This document shows positions 37,238-46,100 of a stretch of 64,000 nucleotides of DNA, one piece after another (the stretch's first letter is position 1; every line of letters starts with the position of its first letter). The DNA is from Rhizobium tropici CIAT 899 (lineage in GTDB: Bacteria > Pseudomonadota > Alphaproteobacteria > Rhizobiales > Rhizobiaceae). The notes beneath the pieces were generated by a model. It searched no databases. It was not told the origin of the DNA and worked only from the letters and a program-made list of their open reading frames with translations. The translations under genes and the position numbers were made by a program. The DNA lies in the NCBI RefSeq assembly GCF_000330885.1, contig NC_020062.1:1000374-1064373 (forward strand), read 5' to 3'.

Positions 37238-37316
37238 GCGACTTCCTCCGCCAGCATGATCTGGTTCAGGTTCGAAGGGTACTTCTCAGCCCGCCGGATA
37301 GCGGACGCCCCTGTCT
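37238..37316 (-). promoter_or_regulatory. TPP riboswitch controlling thiMED
   Basis: On the minus strand the leader contains CTGAGAAGTACCC, then GAACCTGAACCAGAT, then ATGCTGGCGGAGGAAG, which are the conserved THI-element boxes in order. The thiM start is about 65 nt downstream. Binding of thiamin pyrophosphate should repress the operon, probably by masking the ribosome site. No strong terminator with U-tract is visible in the expression platform. Confidence 0.93.
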
Positions 37317-37550
37317 CTCATCTCTCTTCTTTTCGCAGACAAAGGCGGCGCTGTCATCAGCAAATCACAAAAGCCAATCTGACGGCGGCGATCGCCTGCA
37401 TTTTCGGCGACCTATGCAATAGACGCATTGGTGGAGTGATCTCTTAGCTCTGCAAAAAGCTGCGGGCTTCGACTATATATTTCTCATCGAAGCGACGGGA
37501 GCGCCAAGCACGGCTGCTCAGCTTCGAAAGCCCAAGGAAAGGGGATCATC

Positions 37551-37697
37551 ATGAACGTAGCACGCTCTTTCAATAACTGGCGCAAGTATCGTCAGACGGT
37601 CGCCGAACTGGGCCGTATGTCCACGCGCGAACTGCACGACCTGGGTATCGATCGCGGTGAAATCCGCAACGTTGCCCGCGCAGCGATCGCTCGCTAA
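37551..37697 (+). CDS. DUF1127 small Arg-rich protein
   Basis: This basic protein has 48 residues: MNVARSFNNWRKYRQTVAEL, then an RELHDLGIDRGEI core, ending AAIAR. The RELxDLGI(D/S)R core is the DUF1127 signature. In Agrobacterium small DUF1127 proteins affect phosphate and carbon physiology. In Rhodobacter the DUF1127 protein CcaF1 is encoded in front of the CcsR small RNAs and affects RNA turnover. Here a Shine-Dalgarno AAGGAAAGGGG precedes the ATG, a terminator follows, and a four-hairpin anti-Shine-Dalgarno RNA lies 210 bp further on. The function in this organism is not known. Confidence 0.88.
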   Translation: MNVARSFNNWRKYRQTVAELGRMSTRELHDLGIDRGEIRNVARAAIAR

Positions 37698-37734
37698 CGG
37701 CCACGACGGCTCCTTATAAAAGCTGCATTATGCC

Positions 37735-37764
37735 AGCGCCTGTTCCCCCGAGCAGGCGCTTTTG
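37735..37764 (+). terminator. Rho-independent terminator after the DUF1127 gene
   Basis: AGCGCCTG pairs with CAGGCGCT across a 10-nt C-rich loop and TTTT follows. It lies 38 bases after the stop codon and separates the gene from the small RNA locus downstream, though read-through is possible. Confidence 0.85.
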
Positions 37765-37904
37765 CTTTATGGGCATTCCGCTCATTCTTCGCCGCCCTAG
37801 CTGAAAATTGCTATCGACCCAGCTGCCCGGTTTTCGCATGGCGCATAACTGCCTTGCAAAGAAATGCCTATGAACTGAGCAAAAGACTGGTATGTTCGTC
37901 TTCA

Positions 37905-38060
37905 TCGAAGCGATGCATCTCCTCCCGCATCCCTTCGCTTGGCAGACGTCCTTATCCTCCTCCCAGGGACGGCTGCAGGAATAGCGGAACTCCTCCTCCC
38001 ATCCGCTGTTCGGTTCTTGTAAAAAGCCTGCCGCTCCTCCTCCCGCGGCAGGCTTTTTCG
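37905..38060 (+). ncRNA. Small RNA with four CCUCCUCCC-loop hairpins (cuckoo/alpha-r14-like)
   Basis: Four consecutive hairpins each expose the anti-Shine-Dalgarno motif in the loop. HP1 spans 37908-37940 with loop CTCCTCCC. HP2 spans 37942-37976, HP3 37983-38007 and HP4 38024-38058, each with TCCTCCTCCC. HP4 has a perfect 9-bp stem followed by TTTTT and is an intrinsic terminator, which fixes the strand and 3' end. Repeated CCUCCUCCC loops define the cuckoo RNAs (CcsR1-4 of Rhodobacter) and the alphaproteobacterial alpha-r14 family (NfeR1 of Sinorhizobium). These pair with ribosome-binding sites of many mRNAs. The 5' end and promoter could not be fixed from sequence. Confidence 0.85.
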
Positions 38061-38202
38061 TTTCATGAACCTCCAGACGGTTGGCAATGGCCCAACGTAG
38101 CTGAGGAGCCCGCGCTCCAGCCCGGGCGGCAAGAGCGCTTCCGCGTTAAAGAGTGCGCATTCTCCTCTCGCAAAAATGAAGAGCGGGCCCTATGTGCGAT
38201 CT

Positions 38203-38218
38203 ATGTAGCGCGCTACAT
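38203..38218. promoter_or_regulatory. 16-bp perfect palindrome upstream of the yghU-like gene
   Basis: ATGTAGCGCGCTACAT is fully self-complementary and lies 42 bp before the start codon. Position and symmetry suggest an operator for a dimeric regulator, for example of TetR or MarR type; no such gene is adjacent. Confidence 0.5.
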
Positions 38219-38260
38219 CGAAGATCGCCCAAATTCGATTCCCGAAAAAGGAGGATGCCC

Positions 38261-39136
38261 ATGACCGGTTCTGCCGAATATACGCCGCCGAAAATCTGGA
38301 CCTGGAACAAGGCCAATGGCGGCCAGTTCGCCAATATCAACCGCCCGATCGCTGGCCCGACTCACGAGAAGGAACTGCCGGTAGGACGCCATCCCCTTCA
38401 GCTCTATTCGCTTGGAACGCCGAACGGCGTGAAGGTCACCATCATGCTTGAAGAGCTGCTGGCGCTTGGTCACAGCGGCGCTGAATATGATGCCTGGCTG
38501 ATCAAGATCGGTGAGGGCGACCAGTTCGGCAGCGGTTTCGTTGACATCAATCCGAATTCGAAGATCCCGGCTTTGCTCGACCGCAGTGGCTCGAAGCCGG
38601 TTCGCGTTTTCGAATCGGCTTCGATTTTGATGTATCTCGCCGAAAAATTCGGCACCTTCCTGCCGACCGAGCAGCCGGCGCGTGCCGAATGCATCTCCTG
38701 GCTGTTCTGGCAGATGGGCAGCGCGCCCTATCTCGGCGGCGGTTTCGGTCATTTCTACGCCTATGCACCGACGAAGATCGAATATGCGATCGATCGTTTC
38801 GCCATGGAGGTGAAACGCCAGCTCGACGTGCTCGACCGTCGGCTGGCCGAAAGCGAATACATCGCCGGCAGCGACTATACGATTGCCGATATCGCCATCT
38901 GGCCGTGGTACGGCGGTTTGGCCAAGGGGTGGCAGTACGGTGCGGCCGAGTTCCTGCAGGTGCAGGACTACAAGAACGTGCAGCGCTGGGCCGAGCAGGT
39001 CTATTCGCGTCCTGCCGTCAAGCGCGGCCGCATGGTCAACCGCATGTCGGGCGATCCATCCGAGCAGCTGCGTGAGCGCCATGATGCCAGCGACTTCGAG
39101 ACGAAGACGCAGGATAAGCTGGAAGCTGCCGGCTGA
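38261..39136 (+). CDS. yghU: Glutathione S-transferase family protein, YghU-type disulfide-bond oxidoreductase
   Basis: This nu-class-type GST has 291 residues. An N-terminal extension (to about 45) precedes a thioredoxin-like domain (LQLYSLGTPNGVKVTIMLEEL about 47-67; VFESASILMYLAEKFG about 117-132) and an all-helical C-terminal domain (YIAGSDYTIADIAIWPWYGG about 203-222). YghU and YfcG use glutathione to reduce disulfides. ATG 38261 is chosen since GGAGG lies 6 nt upstream; in-frame ATG 38255 abuts that site. Upstream is a perfect palindrome, downstream a strong terminator, so it is monocistronic. Confidence 0.9.
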   Translation: MTGSAEYTPPKIWTWNKANGGQFANINRPIAGPTHEKELPVGRHPLQLYSLGTPNGVKVTIMLEELLALGHSGAEYDAWLIKIGEGDQFGSGFVDINPNSKIPALLDRSGSKPVRVFESASILMYLAEKFGTFLPTEQPARAECISWLFWQMGSAPYLGGGFGHFYAYAPTKIEYAIDRFAMEVKRQLDVLDRRLAESEYIAGSDYTIADIAIWPWYGGLAKGWQYGAAEFLQVQDYKNVQRWAEQVYSRPAVKRGRMVNRMSGDPSEQLRERHDASDFETKTQDKLEAAG

Positions 39137-39161
39137 TCCAACAATTCGCCTTGCAGAAATG

Positions 39162-39193
39162 AGCTCGCGGCCCTCCGGATCGCGAGCTTTTTT
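39162..39193 (+). terminator. Rho-independent terminator of the yghU-like gene
   Basis: AGCTCGCG pairs with CGCGAGCT across an 11-nt loop, followed by TTTTTT. It begins 26 bases after the stop codon. Confidence 0.9.
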
Positions 39194-39348
39194 ATTGCGC
39201 TTACTGCTGGCGCTGGCGGCCTTGGGAAGTCAGCCTCGCTCCATCTTGTGAAGCGTAATGTTCGGCTGCCGAGGTTCCCCCGCTCGGCGTAGACCGCAGC
39301 GCGATTCTGCAAAGCGTGTCGACATTGGCGAAAGAGGAATGCTTCTCC

Positions 39349-40956
39349 ATGCAGCAAGTTGCTGACGACCGTACCCCGGATAAAAATGCGACTACGGGTG
39401 CGTTGTCGAAGCAACGGAGCGAGGCGAGGGATGCGCTGCTGAAACACCTGGTGTCGGGTGGCGATGAACGGCTGGATTGCGACCCGCTCACCGGGCTCAA
39501 TATGTATGGCTATGGTCCGGCACCCCGGCCCGAAGATCTCGCTTTCGGCTCGTCGACGGCATCGACCATATCCGCCGCCGCCTTTGCCGCGGTCGAATCC
39601 TATTATGCGGATCTGAGGCGGGAGATGGAAACAAGCTCGCCGACGGCTGTCTACGATCGCGAAATCGGGCGCGGGCGGGAGGATCTGTTGCGCTTGCTCG
39701 GCCTTAACCAAGCGTCGGCACCCCGGATCGATGCGATCCTGGCCACATCGGGCACGGACATTCATCTCTTTTCGGCAGCATTGCTGGCGGGCGAGGACGA
39801 GCGTGCCCTGATGACCATCACACTTATGGGGAACGAGACGGGCAGCGGCGTCATGACGGCATCGGCCGGGCGGCATTTCATGAGCCGCGTCAGCAGCGCA
39901 CGGTCCGTCGCCAAGGGCGAAGAATTGCGGGTGGGGGATGCCACGCGCAATGCCACCATTGCTGTCCGCAATAAGGATGGTTCCCTTCGCGCCGACAACG
40001 AGGTGGAAGAGGAGCTGCGCGGCCTCATCGAGCTTGCGCGCGCAGCCGGCCTCAGATGCCTGCTCGTCGTAACAGACGTATCGAAGACCAGCCTGCTGGC
40101 GCCGAGCCTTGAGACCGTCATGCGTCTGAAGGAGCGTTTCGGCACCGTGCTCGATATCATGATCGATGCCTGTCAGTTTCGTCTGTCGGCGGCAACGATC
40201 CGTGCCTATCTCGCCCATGGTTTCATGGTCGCGCTCACGGGTTCGAAATTCCTCGCCGGGCCGATTTTCAGCGGCGCGCTTCTGTGCCCGCCACAAATGT
40301 CGCAGCGCTTCAAATCGCGCGCGCTGCCCGGAGCCTTGGCCGACTATTGCGGGAAGGCGGAGTGGCCTGAAAGCTGGGCCGCTCGCAATATCTTGCCGGA
40401 GCGTGCCAATCTCGGCCTGCTGCTGCGCTGGAAAGCCGCGCTGTTCGAACTCGGATGCTTCCTCGATATTCCTGAAGACCGTGTAGTCACGGTTTTGTCC
40501 GCCTTTGCCGAGGCGGTTTCTGATCGTCTTGCGAACGATCCGGCTTTCGAGCCTTTGCAGAGCCGGCGGTTGGAGCGGCGTGAGCTGTGGGGCGCATCAT
40601 CGGCTCTTCGGTGGGATGAAATTCCCTCCATCTTTTCGTTCTACCTGCGCAATTGCACAGATGGCGCCATGCTGACCGCAGCGGAAATGGCAGCGGTCTA
40701 CAAGGAGTTGGCCGTCGAAGGCGATGGAGTTGCCCTGGCGCGTCTCGGCCAGCCCGTTCGCTGTGCCGATTTTGGTGATGTACCGGCAAGTGCTCTTAGA
40801 ATTTGCCTGAGCGCACCGCTGGTCGTAGCTGCCTCTAAGAGCGATGAAGCGCTTGCGGCGGTGGTCGCGCACGCGATGCAGGTTCTGGATCGTACAGCCG
40901 AGGCAGCGGCCCGGCAAAGGCAAGGCAATGCCAAGGACATGCGCCGCAGCGCCTGA
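39349..40956 (+). CDS. PLP-dependent fold-type I enzyme of unknown function
   Basis: This protein has 535 residues and the hallmarks of an aminotransferase-fold enzyme. These are an N-terminal GYGP segment, LATSGTDIHLFSAALLAG (cofactor phosphate region, about 137-154), Asp273 in IDACQFRLS (pyridine-nitrogen contact) and Lys300 in TGSKFLAGP (Schiff-base lysine). The family resembles decarboxylases/class V aminotransferases only in general layout; no specific match was recognised. ATG 39349 has AGAGGAA upstream and is preferred to GTG 39316. It is unusually long for a transaminase and stands alone between a GST gene and the convergent dctD gene. No function is proposed. Confidence 0.72.
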   Translation: MQQVADDRTPDKNATTGALSKQRSEARDALLKHLVSGGDERLDCDPLTGLNMYGYGPAPRPEDLAFGSSTASTISAAAFAAVESYYADLRREMETSSPTAVYDREIGRGREDLLRLLGLNQASAPRIDAILATSGTDIHLFSAALLAGEDERALMTITLMGNETGSGVMTASAGRHFMSRVSSARSVAKGEELRVGDATRNATIAVRNKDGSLRADNEVEEELRGLIELARAAGLRCLLVVTDVSKTSLLAPSLETVMRLKERFGTVLDIMIDACQFRLSAATIRAYLAHGFMVALTGSKFLAGPIFSGALLCPPQMSQRFKSRALPGALADYCGKAEWPESWAARNILPERANLGLLLRWKAALFELGCFLDIPEDRVVTVLSAFAEAVSDRLANDPAFEPLQSRRLERRELWGASSALRWDEIPSIFSFYLRNCTDGAMLTAAEMAAVYKELAVEGDGVALARLGQPVRCADFGDVPASALRICLSAPLVVAASKSDEALAAVVAHAMQVLDRTAEAAARQRQGNAKDMRRSA

Positions 40957-41005
40957 AGTTCACACGAGGCGGCTTCAGCTGGCGTGGTCGCTCATCGGCA
41001 GTGGA

Positions 41006-42382
41006 TCATGAGCCCCGGCGATCATCCCCATCAAAGCCGGTAAAATCGCCTCTGACGATGCCGTGCCGCTGGAGCTTATCGTAGAAGGTCTTTCTTGGAA
41101 TGCCGAGCGCTTCGATGGTCCGTCGCACATCGCCATTGTTCTGTGACAGGGTTTCGCGGATGAGTTCGGCTTCGTAGCGCTCTATTCGAGCAGGCAGCGG
41201 CAGGCCTTCATCCGCCGTCGGCGCTTCGTCGGATTTTACCGCTGTTGCCGATTCGAGGCCGAGCACGAAGCGCTCGGCAAAATGCGAGAGTTCGCGAACA
41301 TTACCCGGCCAGTCGTGCTCCCGCAGATGGCGGCGCACTGTTGTGGATATGGCCGGCACCTCGCGCTTGAAGCGGTCGGCGGCACGATCCGCGAAATGGC
41401 CGAAGAGCAGGGGAATGTCATCGCGCCGTTCACGCAATGGCGGAATGGAAAGCGTGACGACGTTGAGGCGATAGTAGAGATCCTCGCGAAAATCGCCGCG
41501 CTGGCGGGGATCGCCGAGATCGACCTTCGCCGCCGCAACGACGCGAAGATCGACGGGGCGGATTTCATTGGTGCCGAGCGGTGTCACCTCGCGCATTTCC
41601 AGCACGCGCAGCATCTGCACCTGGATTGCCGGCGGCATGCTTTCGATCTCGTCGAGAAACAGGGTGCCGGCGCTTGAATGTTCGATGCGCCCGACGCGCT
41701 TCTTCTGCGCGCCGGTAAAAGCGCCTGGCTCATGGCCGAACAGCTCGCTCTCGATCACGGTTTCGGGCAGGGCGCCACAATTCAACGCAACGAAATTGCC
41801 CTTCGCTCGCCGGCTCCATCGATGCAGTAGGCTCGCCACCACTTCCTTGCCGCTGCCGGTCTCTCCCGTGACAAGCACATCGACATCCGTATCGGCGATC
41901 TGCCGCAATGTATGGCGCAGCCGCTCGATGGCAGGAGTCTGTCCGATCAGCGGCAGATCGCCCTGTGACTGTTCGGCCGCTTGCCGCAGCGCACGATTTT
42001 CCAGCACAAGCCGTCGCTTTTCAGCAGCTCGCCGCACGCTCTGCACCACCCGATCCGTGGCGAAAGGCTTGGCGATGAAATCATAAGCGCCATCCTGGAT
42101 CGCCTGTACCGCCATCGGAATATCGCCATGACCCGTCACCAGGATGACCGGCAGATCGGCGTCGAGCGCCTTGATACGAGCGAAGAGCTGCTGCCCGTCC
42201 ATCTGCGGCATGCGGATATCGGAAACGACGACACCTGCAAAATCGGCCCCGAGAGCATGGAGCGCCTCGGCAGCCGCAGAGAAGGCGAAAACGGCAAAGC
42301 CTGCCAATTCAAGCGTCTGCTTCGTTGCCCTCAGCAGATCCTTGTCGTCGTCGATGAGGAAAACGGGGGAACTCTCATTCAT
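41006..42382 (-). CDS. dctD: C4-dicarboxylate response regulator DctD (sigma-54 activator)
   Basis: This NtrC-family activator has 458 residues. The receiver domain has the phosphoacceptor Asp55 ([12 protein letters not shown]). The AAA+ domain has Walker A GETGSGKE (about 172), the sigma-54 contact motif GAFTGA (about 220) and Walker [12 protein letters not shown] Fis-type helix-turn-helix sits at the C-terminus ([25 protein letters not shown]). It is phosphorylated by DctB and activates dctA from an upstream site with sigma-54 polymerase. ATG 42382 overlaps the dctB stop (ATGA). Confidence 0.96.
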   Translation of the reverse strand: MNESSPVFLIDDDKDLLRATKQTLELAGFAVFAFSAAAEALHALGADFAGVVVSDIRMPQMDGQQLFARIKALDADLPVILVTGHGDIPMAVQAIQDGAYDFIAKPFATDRVVQSVRRAAEKRRLVLENRALRQAAEQSQGDLPLIGQTPAIERLRHTLRQIADTDVDVLVTGETGSGKEVVASLLHRWSRRAKGNFVALNCGALPETVIESELFGHEPGAFTGAQKKRVGRIEHSSAGTLFLDEIESMPPAIQVQMLRVLEMREVTPLGTNEIRPVDLRVVAAAKVDLGDPRQRGDFREDLYYRLNVVTLSIPPLRERRDDIPLLFGHFADRAADRFKREVPAISTTVRRHLREHDWPGNVRELSHFAERFVLGLESATAVKSDEAPTADEGLPLPARIERYEAELIRETLSQNNGDVRRTIEALGIPRKTFYDKLQRHGIVRGDFTGFDGDDRRGS

Positions 42383-44256
42383 GGCGTGGCCTTGCGCAAA
42401 TGGACGGTGAAGCGGGTGCCGTTGCCATTGCTCTCGACGTCGATGCGGCCGCCATAATCGACGACGATATCCTTCGAAATGACGAGACCAAGGCCGAGGC
42501 CTTTTTCCTTGGACGTGTTGAAGGGTGTAAACAGCGAGTCGAGGATCGCCGCGGGAATGCCGGGGCCGTTATCAGAAACCACAATCTCGACTTCCTCTGA
42601 GGTTTCGCGCACCGACACCTCCACCTTGGCCTCGTCGCGACCTTCCAGGGCCTCCAGAGCATTCTGAAAGAGGTTGATCAGCACTTGTTCCAGCCGGATG
42701 CGGGTCCCGACAACGCCGAGCCCCGTTGGTGGCAACTCGATCTTCAGCGCATCCAGGCGGCCGGCAAAGCGGCTCCTCAGCAGGACCACGGCCCCCTCTA
42801 TCACGCTTCTGAGATCAACCGGCTCCGGTGCAGTCCTTCCCTTGCGGGCGAAGGCCTTCAGTTCTTCGGTGATCGTGCCGATACGCTCCGTCAGCGCCGC
42901 GATCGCCGAAAGGTTTTCCTTCACCGGCTCCGTCTGCCGCCTGTCGAGGAAGACATTGGCATTCTCAGCATAGGCACGGATCGTCGCCACCGGCTGATTG
43001 ATTTCATGAGCTACGCCGGCGGCGACCTGACCCAGGATGGCAAGGCGATTGGCCTGCACGAGATCCTGCTGCACACCCTGCAGCTTGGCTTCCGTCGCAC
43101 GGTGGTCTGCAATTTCCTCCTCCAGCCGATCGCGGGCCTGGCTTAAGTCCTCCGTGCGCTCAAGAACCCGGCGCTCCAATTCTTCACGCGCGATCCGGCT
43201 GACGGCGATCTGCATGGCCGATACGTCGCGGCGTCGCAGCAGGAAAGCGGCGAATGCGAGGATCGGCAGAAGAACGGTCAAGGCCAGGAAGCGCGTCTCG
43301 CGCACGGATGAGGCAATCGCCTGATCGGTCGGGATCAGATAGCCGAGCTGCCAGGGCGTCGATGGAACCGCGACCGTCAGCTGCAAATATTCCGCAGCGC
43401 TGCTTCCGGGCAGAATGGCGCGCACGATGGTTGCATCCGGGCCGACTTCTTCGGGATGGCTGACCGGAAGGGGCGAAAGCGGTGCTGCGCCGAATTGCAG
43501 GCTTTTTCGAATCGCGTCGGCTTCCTCGCGCGCAAGCGGAGCGGTCGTCATGAAGCGCCATGAGGGTAGGCTGGTGATGAGCACGACACCGCGTTCGTCT
43601 GCCACGTAAGCGGGGCGGCCGGTCTCGCTCCAGTCAGCCTCCAGCTGATCGAACTCCATCTTCACCACAACGACACCAAGCGCAGAGCCGACATCGCCGA
43701 CGCGTCGGGAAATGTAGAGGCCGGGGCGATTGCTGACCGTGCCGAGTGCATAATGTTCGGCGGTTCCCGTTTCCATGGCTTTGCGGAAATAATTGCGGAA
43801 GGAATAGTCATTGCCGACGAAACTCAAGGGCTCGCGCCAGTTGCTGGAGGCCATGGCGACGCCGTCCTTGCCGGTGACGTAAAGGACGGATGCGCTGGTG
43901 CCCGAGACGAGACTTTCGAGCTTGCGGTCCAGGGCAACAACATCGTCGATGTGCTTCTCGGCGAGCGCATCTCGCACCTGCTGATCGTCGGCCAGCAAGA
44001 GCGGCAGGGCGCGCGGACGTTCGAGGACTGCGCGCAGCAGGGCAACCTTGAGGTTCGCATCCGTGTGCCCCTGCCTCTGCAGCGTTTCTATTGCCGAGAG
44101 CCGACCATAGAAATTCGCGCCATAAAGTCCAGCCGCAATGACAGCCGCACTTAGAAACGCAAACACGAGCCAGACCCGGCGGGAGCGCCGGCCCAGTTGC
44201 TCTGGCGTTAGAAATCGTTCGTTGGCCGGGCGCTGCAGCATTGCCGTATTGTGCAT
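42379..44256 (-). CDS. dctB: C4-dicarboxylate sensor histidine kinase DctB
   Basis: This membrane histidine kinase has 625 residues: a TM segment at about 30-50, a large periplasmic double-PDC sensor domain (about 50-300) that binds succinate, fumarate or malate, and a second TM near 315-335. A coiled coil with many Glu/Arg follows, then HisKA with the H-box [18 protein letters not shown] and an HATPase domain ([27 protein letters not shown]). The start is uncertain: ATG 44256 is chosen, 44241 is possible, and neither has a clear ribosome site. It is divergent from dctA, the classic rhizobial arrangement. Confidence 0.95.
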   Translation of the reverse strand: MHNTAMLQRPANERFLTPEQLGRRSRRVWLVFAFLSAAVIAAGLYGANFYGRLSAIETLQRQGHTDANLKVALLRAVLERPRALPLLLADDQQVRDALAEKHIDDVVALDRKLESLVSGTSASVLYVTGKDGVAMASSNWREPLSFVGNDYSFRNYFRKAMETGTAEHYALGTVSNRPGLYISRRVGDVGSALGVVVVKMEFDQLEADWSETGRPAYVADERGVVLITSLPSWRFMTTAPLAREEADAIRKSLQFGAAPLSPLPVSHPEEVGPDATIVRAILPGSSAAEYLQLTVAVPSTPWQLGYLIPTDQAIASSVRETRFLALTVLLPILAFAAFLLRRRDVSAMQIAVSRIAREELERRVLERTEDLSQARDRLEEEIADHRATEAKLQGVQQDLVQANRLAILGQVAAGVAHEINQPVATIRAYAENANVFLDRRQTEPVKENLSAIAALTERIGTITEELKAFARKGRTAPEPVDLRSVIEGAVVLLRSRFAGRLDALKIELPPTGLGVVGTRIRLEQVLINLFQNALEALEGRDEAKVEVSVRETSEEVEIVVSDNGPGIPAAILDSLFTPFNTSKEKGLGLGLVISKDIVVDYGGRIDVESNGNGTRFTVHLRKATP

Positions 44257-44282
44257 GATTTCGCGCGCACCGCAATTCGATC

Positions 44283-44300
44283 TGTGCGGATAGTCGCACA
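44283..44300 (+). promoter_or_regulatory. DctD upstream activating site of dctA
   Basis: TGTGCG-GATAGT-CGCACA is an inverted repeat that fits the known DctD binding consensus and lies about 75 bp upstream of the sigma-54 promoter. A second, weaker half-conserved site may follow around 44310-44330. Confidence 0.78.
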
Positions 44301-44372
44301 GGCCGACGACCTTCGATCCGCGCCGGAAATCAAAACTCAATAAAAGCAATGTGTTAAAATCATGGCGCGCAT

Positions 44373-44389
44373 TTGGCACGGCCATTGCA
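44373..44389 (+). promoter_or_regulatory. Sigma-54 promoter of dctA
   Basis: TTGGCACGGCCATTGCA contains the -24 GG (44375-44376) and -12 GC (44387-44388) with correct 10-bp spacing; it matches the TGGCAC-N5-TTGC consensus closely. It is 85 bp before the dctA start. Confidence 0.92.
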
Positions 44390-44474
44390 AAGGATGATGA
44401 AACAGTCGGAGGCTGTTGAATTCTAGTCGTCGCCCGGAGGGCCGAGAGATCGGTTGGGCTTAACGGAGGACATC

Positions 44475-45803
44475 ATGATTGCTCCCATCGCTGCCGCGGA
44501 AACGCGTGCCAAAGTTCCCTTCTACCGGCATCTCTATGTACAGGTTCTCACCGCCATCGCTGCCGGCATCCTGCTTGGTCACTATTATCCGCAGCTCGGC
44601 ACATCGCTGCAGCCGCTGGGTGATGCCTTCATCAAACTGGTGCGCATGGTCATCGCGCCCGTTATCTTCCTGACGGTCACGACCGGCATCGCCGGCATGT
44701 CGGACTTGAAGAAATTCGGTCGCGTCGTCGGCAAGTCGTTCATCTACTTCCTGACCTTCTCGACTTTGGCGCTGATCGTCGGTCTCATCGTTGCCAACGT
44801 CGTGCAGCCGGGTGCCGGCATGCACATCAATCCGGCGACGCTGGATACGAAGGCCGTCAACAACTATGCGGCACAGGCCCATGACGCGTCGGTCGTTGGC
44901 TTCCTGATGAACATCATTCCGGATACGATCGTCGGCGCTTTCGCCAAGGGCGATATTCTCCAGGTGCTGTTCTTCTCGGTGGTGTTCGGCATTGCGCTTG
45001 GCGCTGCCGGCGAACGTGGTCGCCCGGTGACGGATTTCCTGCAGGCACTGACCACGCCGATCTTCCGCATGGTTGCCCTGCTGATGAAGTTCGCTCCCAT
45101 CGGTGCCTTCGGTGCGATGGCGTTCACCATTGGCAAATATGGTATCGGCACGATCGCCAATCTGGCCTTCCTGATCGGCACCTTTTACGCCACCTCGCTG
45201 CTATTCGTGCTCGTCGTGCTCGGCGCCGTTGCCCGCTATAACGGCTTCTCGATCCTGGCGCTGATCCGCTACATCAAGGAGGAGCTGCTGCTGGTGCTCG
45301 GCACCTCATCGTCCGAAGCCGCATTGCCGGGCCTGATGAACAAGATGGAGCGTGCAGGCTGCAAGCGCTCCGTCGTCGGCCTCGTCATCCCGACGGGCTA
45401 TTCCTTCAATCTCGACGGCACCAATATCTATATGACGCTGGCGGCATTGTTCATCGCCCAGGCAACCGATACGCCGCTGTCGCTGGGAGATCAGGTGCTG
45501 CTGCTGCTGGTGGCCATGCTGAGTTCCAAGGGTGCCGCCGGAATCACCGGTGCAGGCTTCATCACGCTGGCCGCGACGCTCGCGGTCGTGCCGTCCGTGC
45601 CGATCGCCGGCATGGCGTTGATCCTCGGCATCGACCGATTCATGTCGGAATGCCGCGCCTTGACCAATTTCGTCGGCAATGCGGTAGCCACGGTTGTCGT
45701 TGCCCGCTGGGAAGGCGAGCTCGACCAGACCAGATTTGCAGCCGCTATGGCGGGGCAATTGGGCGAAGAAATCGAGGTGCCTGCCCTGCAGGCCGCCGAG
45801 TAA
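44475..45803 (+). CDS. dctA: C4-dicarboxylate transport protein DctA
   Basis: This SLC1/DAACS-family proton-coupled symporter has 442 residues and imports succinate, fumarate and malate, the carbon supplied by plants to nodules. Conserved segments include the serine-rich reentrant loop [47 protein letters not shown] and [18 protein letters not shown] 44475 follows GGAGGAC; an in-frame start at 44454 is less likely. Expression depends on the sigma-54 promoter and DctD site upstream. A terminator follows. Confidence 0.97.
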   Translation: MIAPIAAAETRAKVPFYRHLYVQVLTAIAAGILLGHYYPQLGTSLQPLGDAFIKLVRMVIAPVIFLTVTTGIAGMSDLKKFGRVVGKSFIYFLTFSTLALIVGLIVANVVQPGAGMHINPATLDTKAVNNYAAQAHDASVVGFLMNIIPDTIVGAFAKGDILQVLFFSVVFGIALGAAGERGRPVTDFLQALTTPIFRMVALLMKFAPIGAFGAMAFTIGKYGIGTIANLAFLIGTFYATSLLFVLVVLGAVARYNGFSILALIRYIKEELLLVLGTSSSEAALPGLMNKMERAGCKRSVVGLVIPTGYSFNLDGTNIYMTLAALFIAQATDTPLSLGDQVLLLLVAMLSSKGAAGITGAGFITLAATLAVVPSVPIAGMALILGIDRFMSECRALTNFVGNAVATVVVARWEGELDQTRFAAAMAGQLGEEIEVPALQAAE

Positions 45804-45828
45804 ACTTCGCATTATCCTCCCAAGGATG

Positions 45829-45854
45829 AAACGGCCCTTTCGAGGGCCGTTTTT
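45829..45854 (+). terminator. Rho-independent terminator of dctA
   Basis: AAACGGCCCT pairs with AGGGCCGTTT across a TTCG tetraloop, ending in a T-run. It begins 26 bases after the dctA stop. Confidence 0.93.
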
Positions 45855-45930
45855 CCACTTCCGTGCCGTTCGATCACAGTTTCGTGTAGCACCGCCAGAT
45901 GGCGGCTGCCCCTCGCATCATCAACAGCCG

Positions 45931-45948
45931 CCTTCATAAAACTGTCAC
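45931..45948 (+). promoter_or_regulatory. Candidate PHO box
   Basis: CCTTCAT-AAAA-CTGTCAC fits the rhizobial PHO-box consensus (CTGTCAT, 4 AT-rich bases, CTGTCAC) with the second half perfect and 5 of 7 in the first. A CATAAT -10-like hexamer lies about 14 bp further. It precedes the Nudix gene and its upstream short frame, suggesting PhoB control. Confidence 0.5.
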
Positions 45949-46017
45949 TGCAACAGCTCACAGCATCATAATGACAGTTGTGAATTTCGACGAAACCCAA
46001 GCGAACAGGAGGGCAGC

Positions 46018-46095
46018 GTGTCACAGACCGTTTTTGTGAGCACAAGCCAGCCAGCTTCGTGGAGCATGTGCGTCGATCGACCATGTCGCGAGTAG
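46018..46095 (+). CDS. Short upstream reading frame, possible leader peptide of the Nudix gene
   Basis: A 25-codon frame starts at GTG 46018, directly behind an excellent AGGAGGG site with a 4-nt spacer, and stops at 46095. Its stop lies 5 bases before ATG 46101 and past ATG 46083 of the Nudix gene, which themselves lack good ribosome sites. Translation coupling is therefore plausible. The peptide has no recognisable similarity. It may be fortuitous. Confidence 0.4.
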   Translation: MSQTVFVSTSQPASWSMCVDRPCRE

Positions 46096-46100
46096 CGCAC

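Noticed and set aside
37905..38060. CRISPR-like repeat array
   Set aside because: The repeated CCUCCUCCC units are short, irregularly spaced and always in hairpin loops; no spacers or cas genes.
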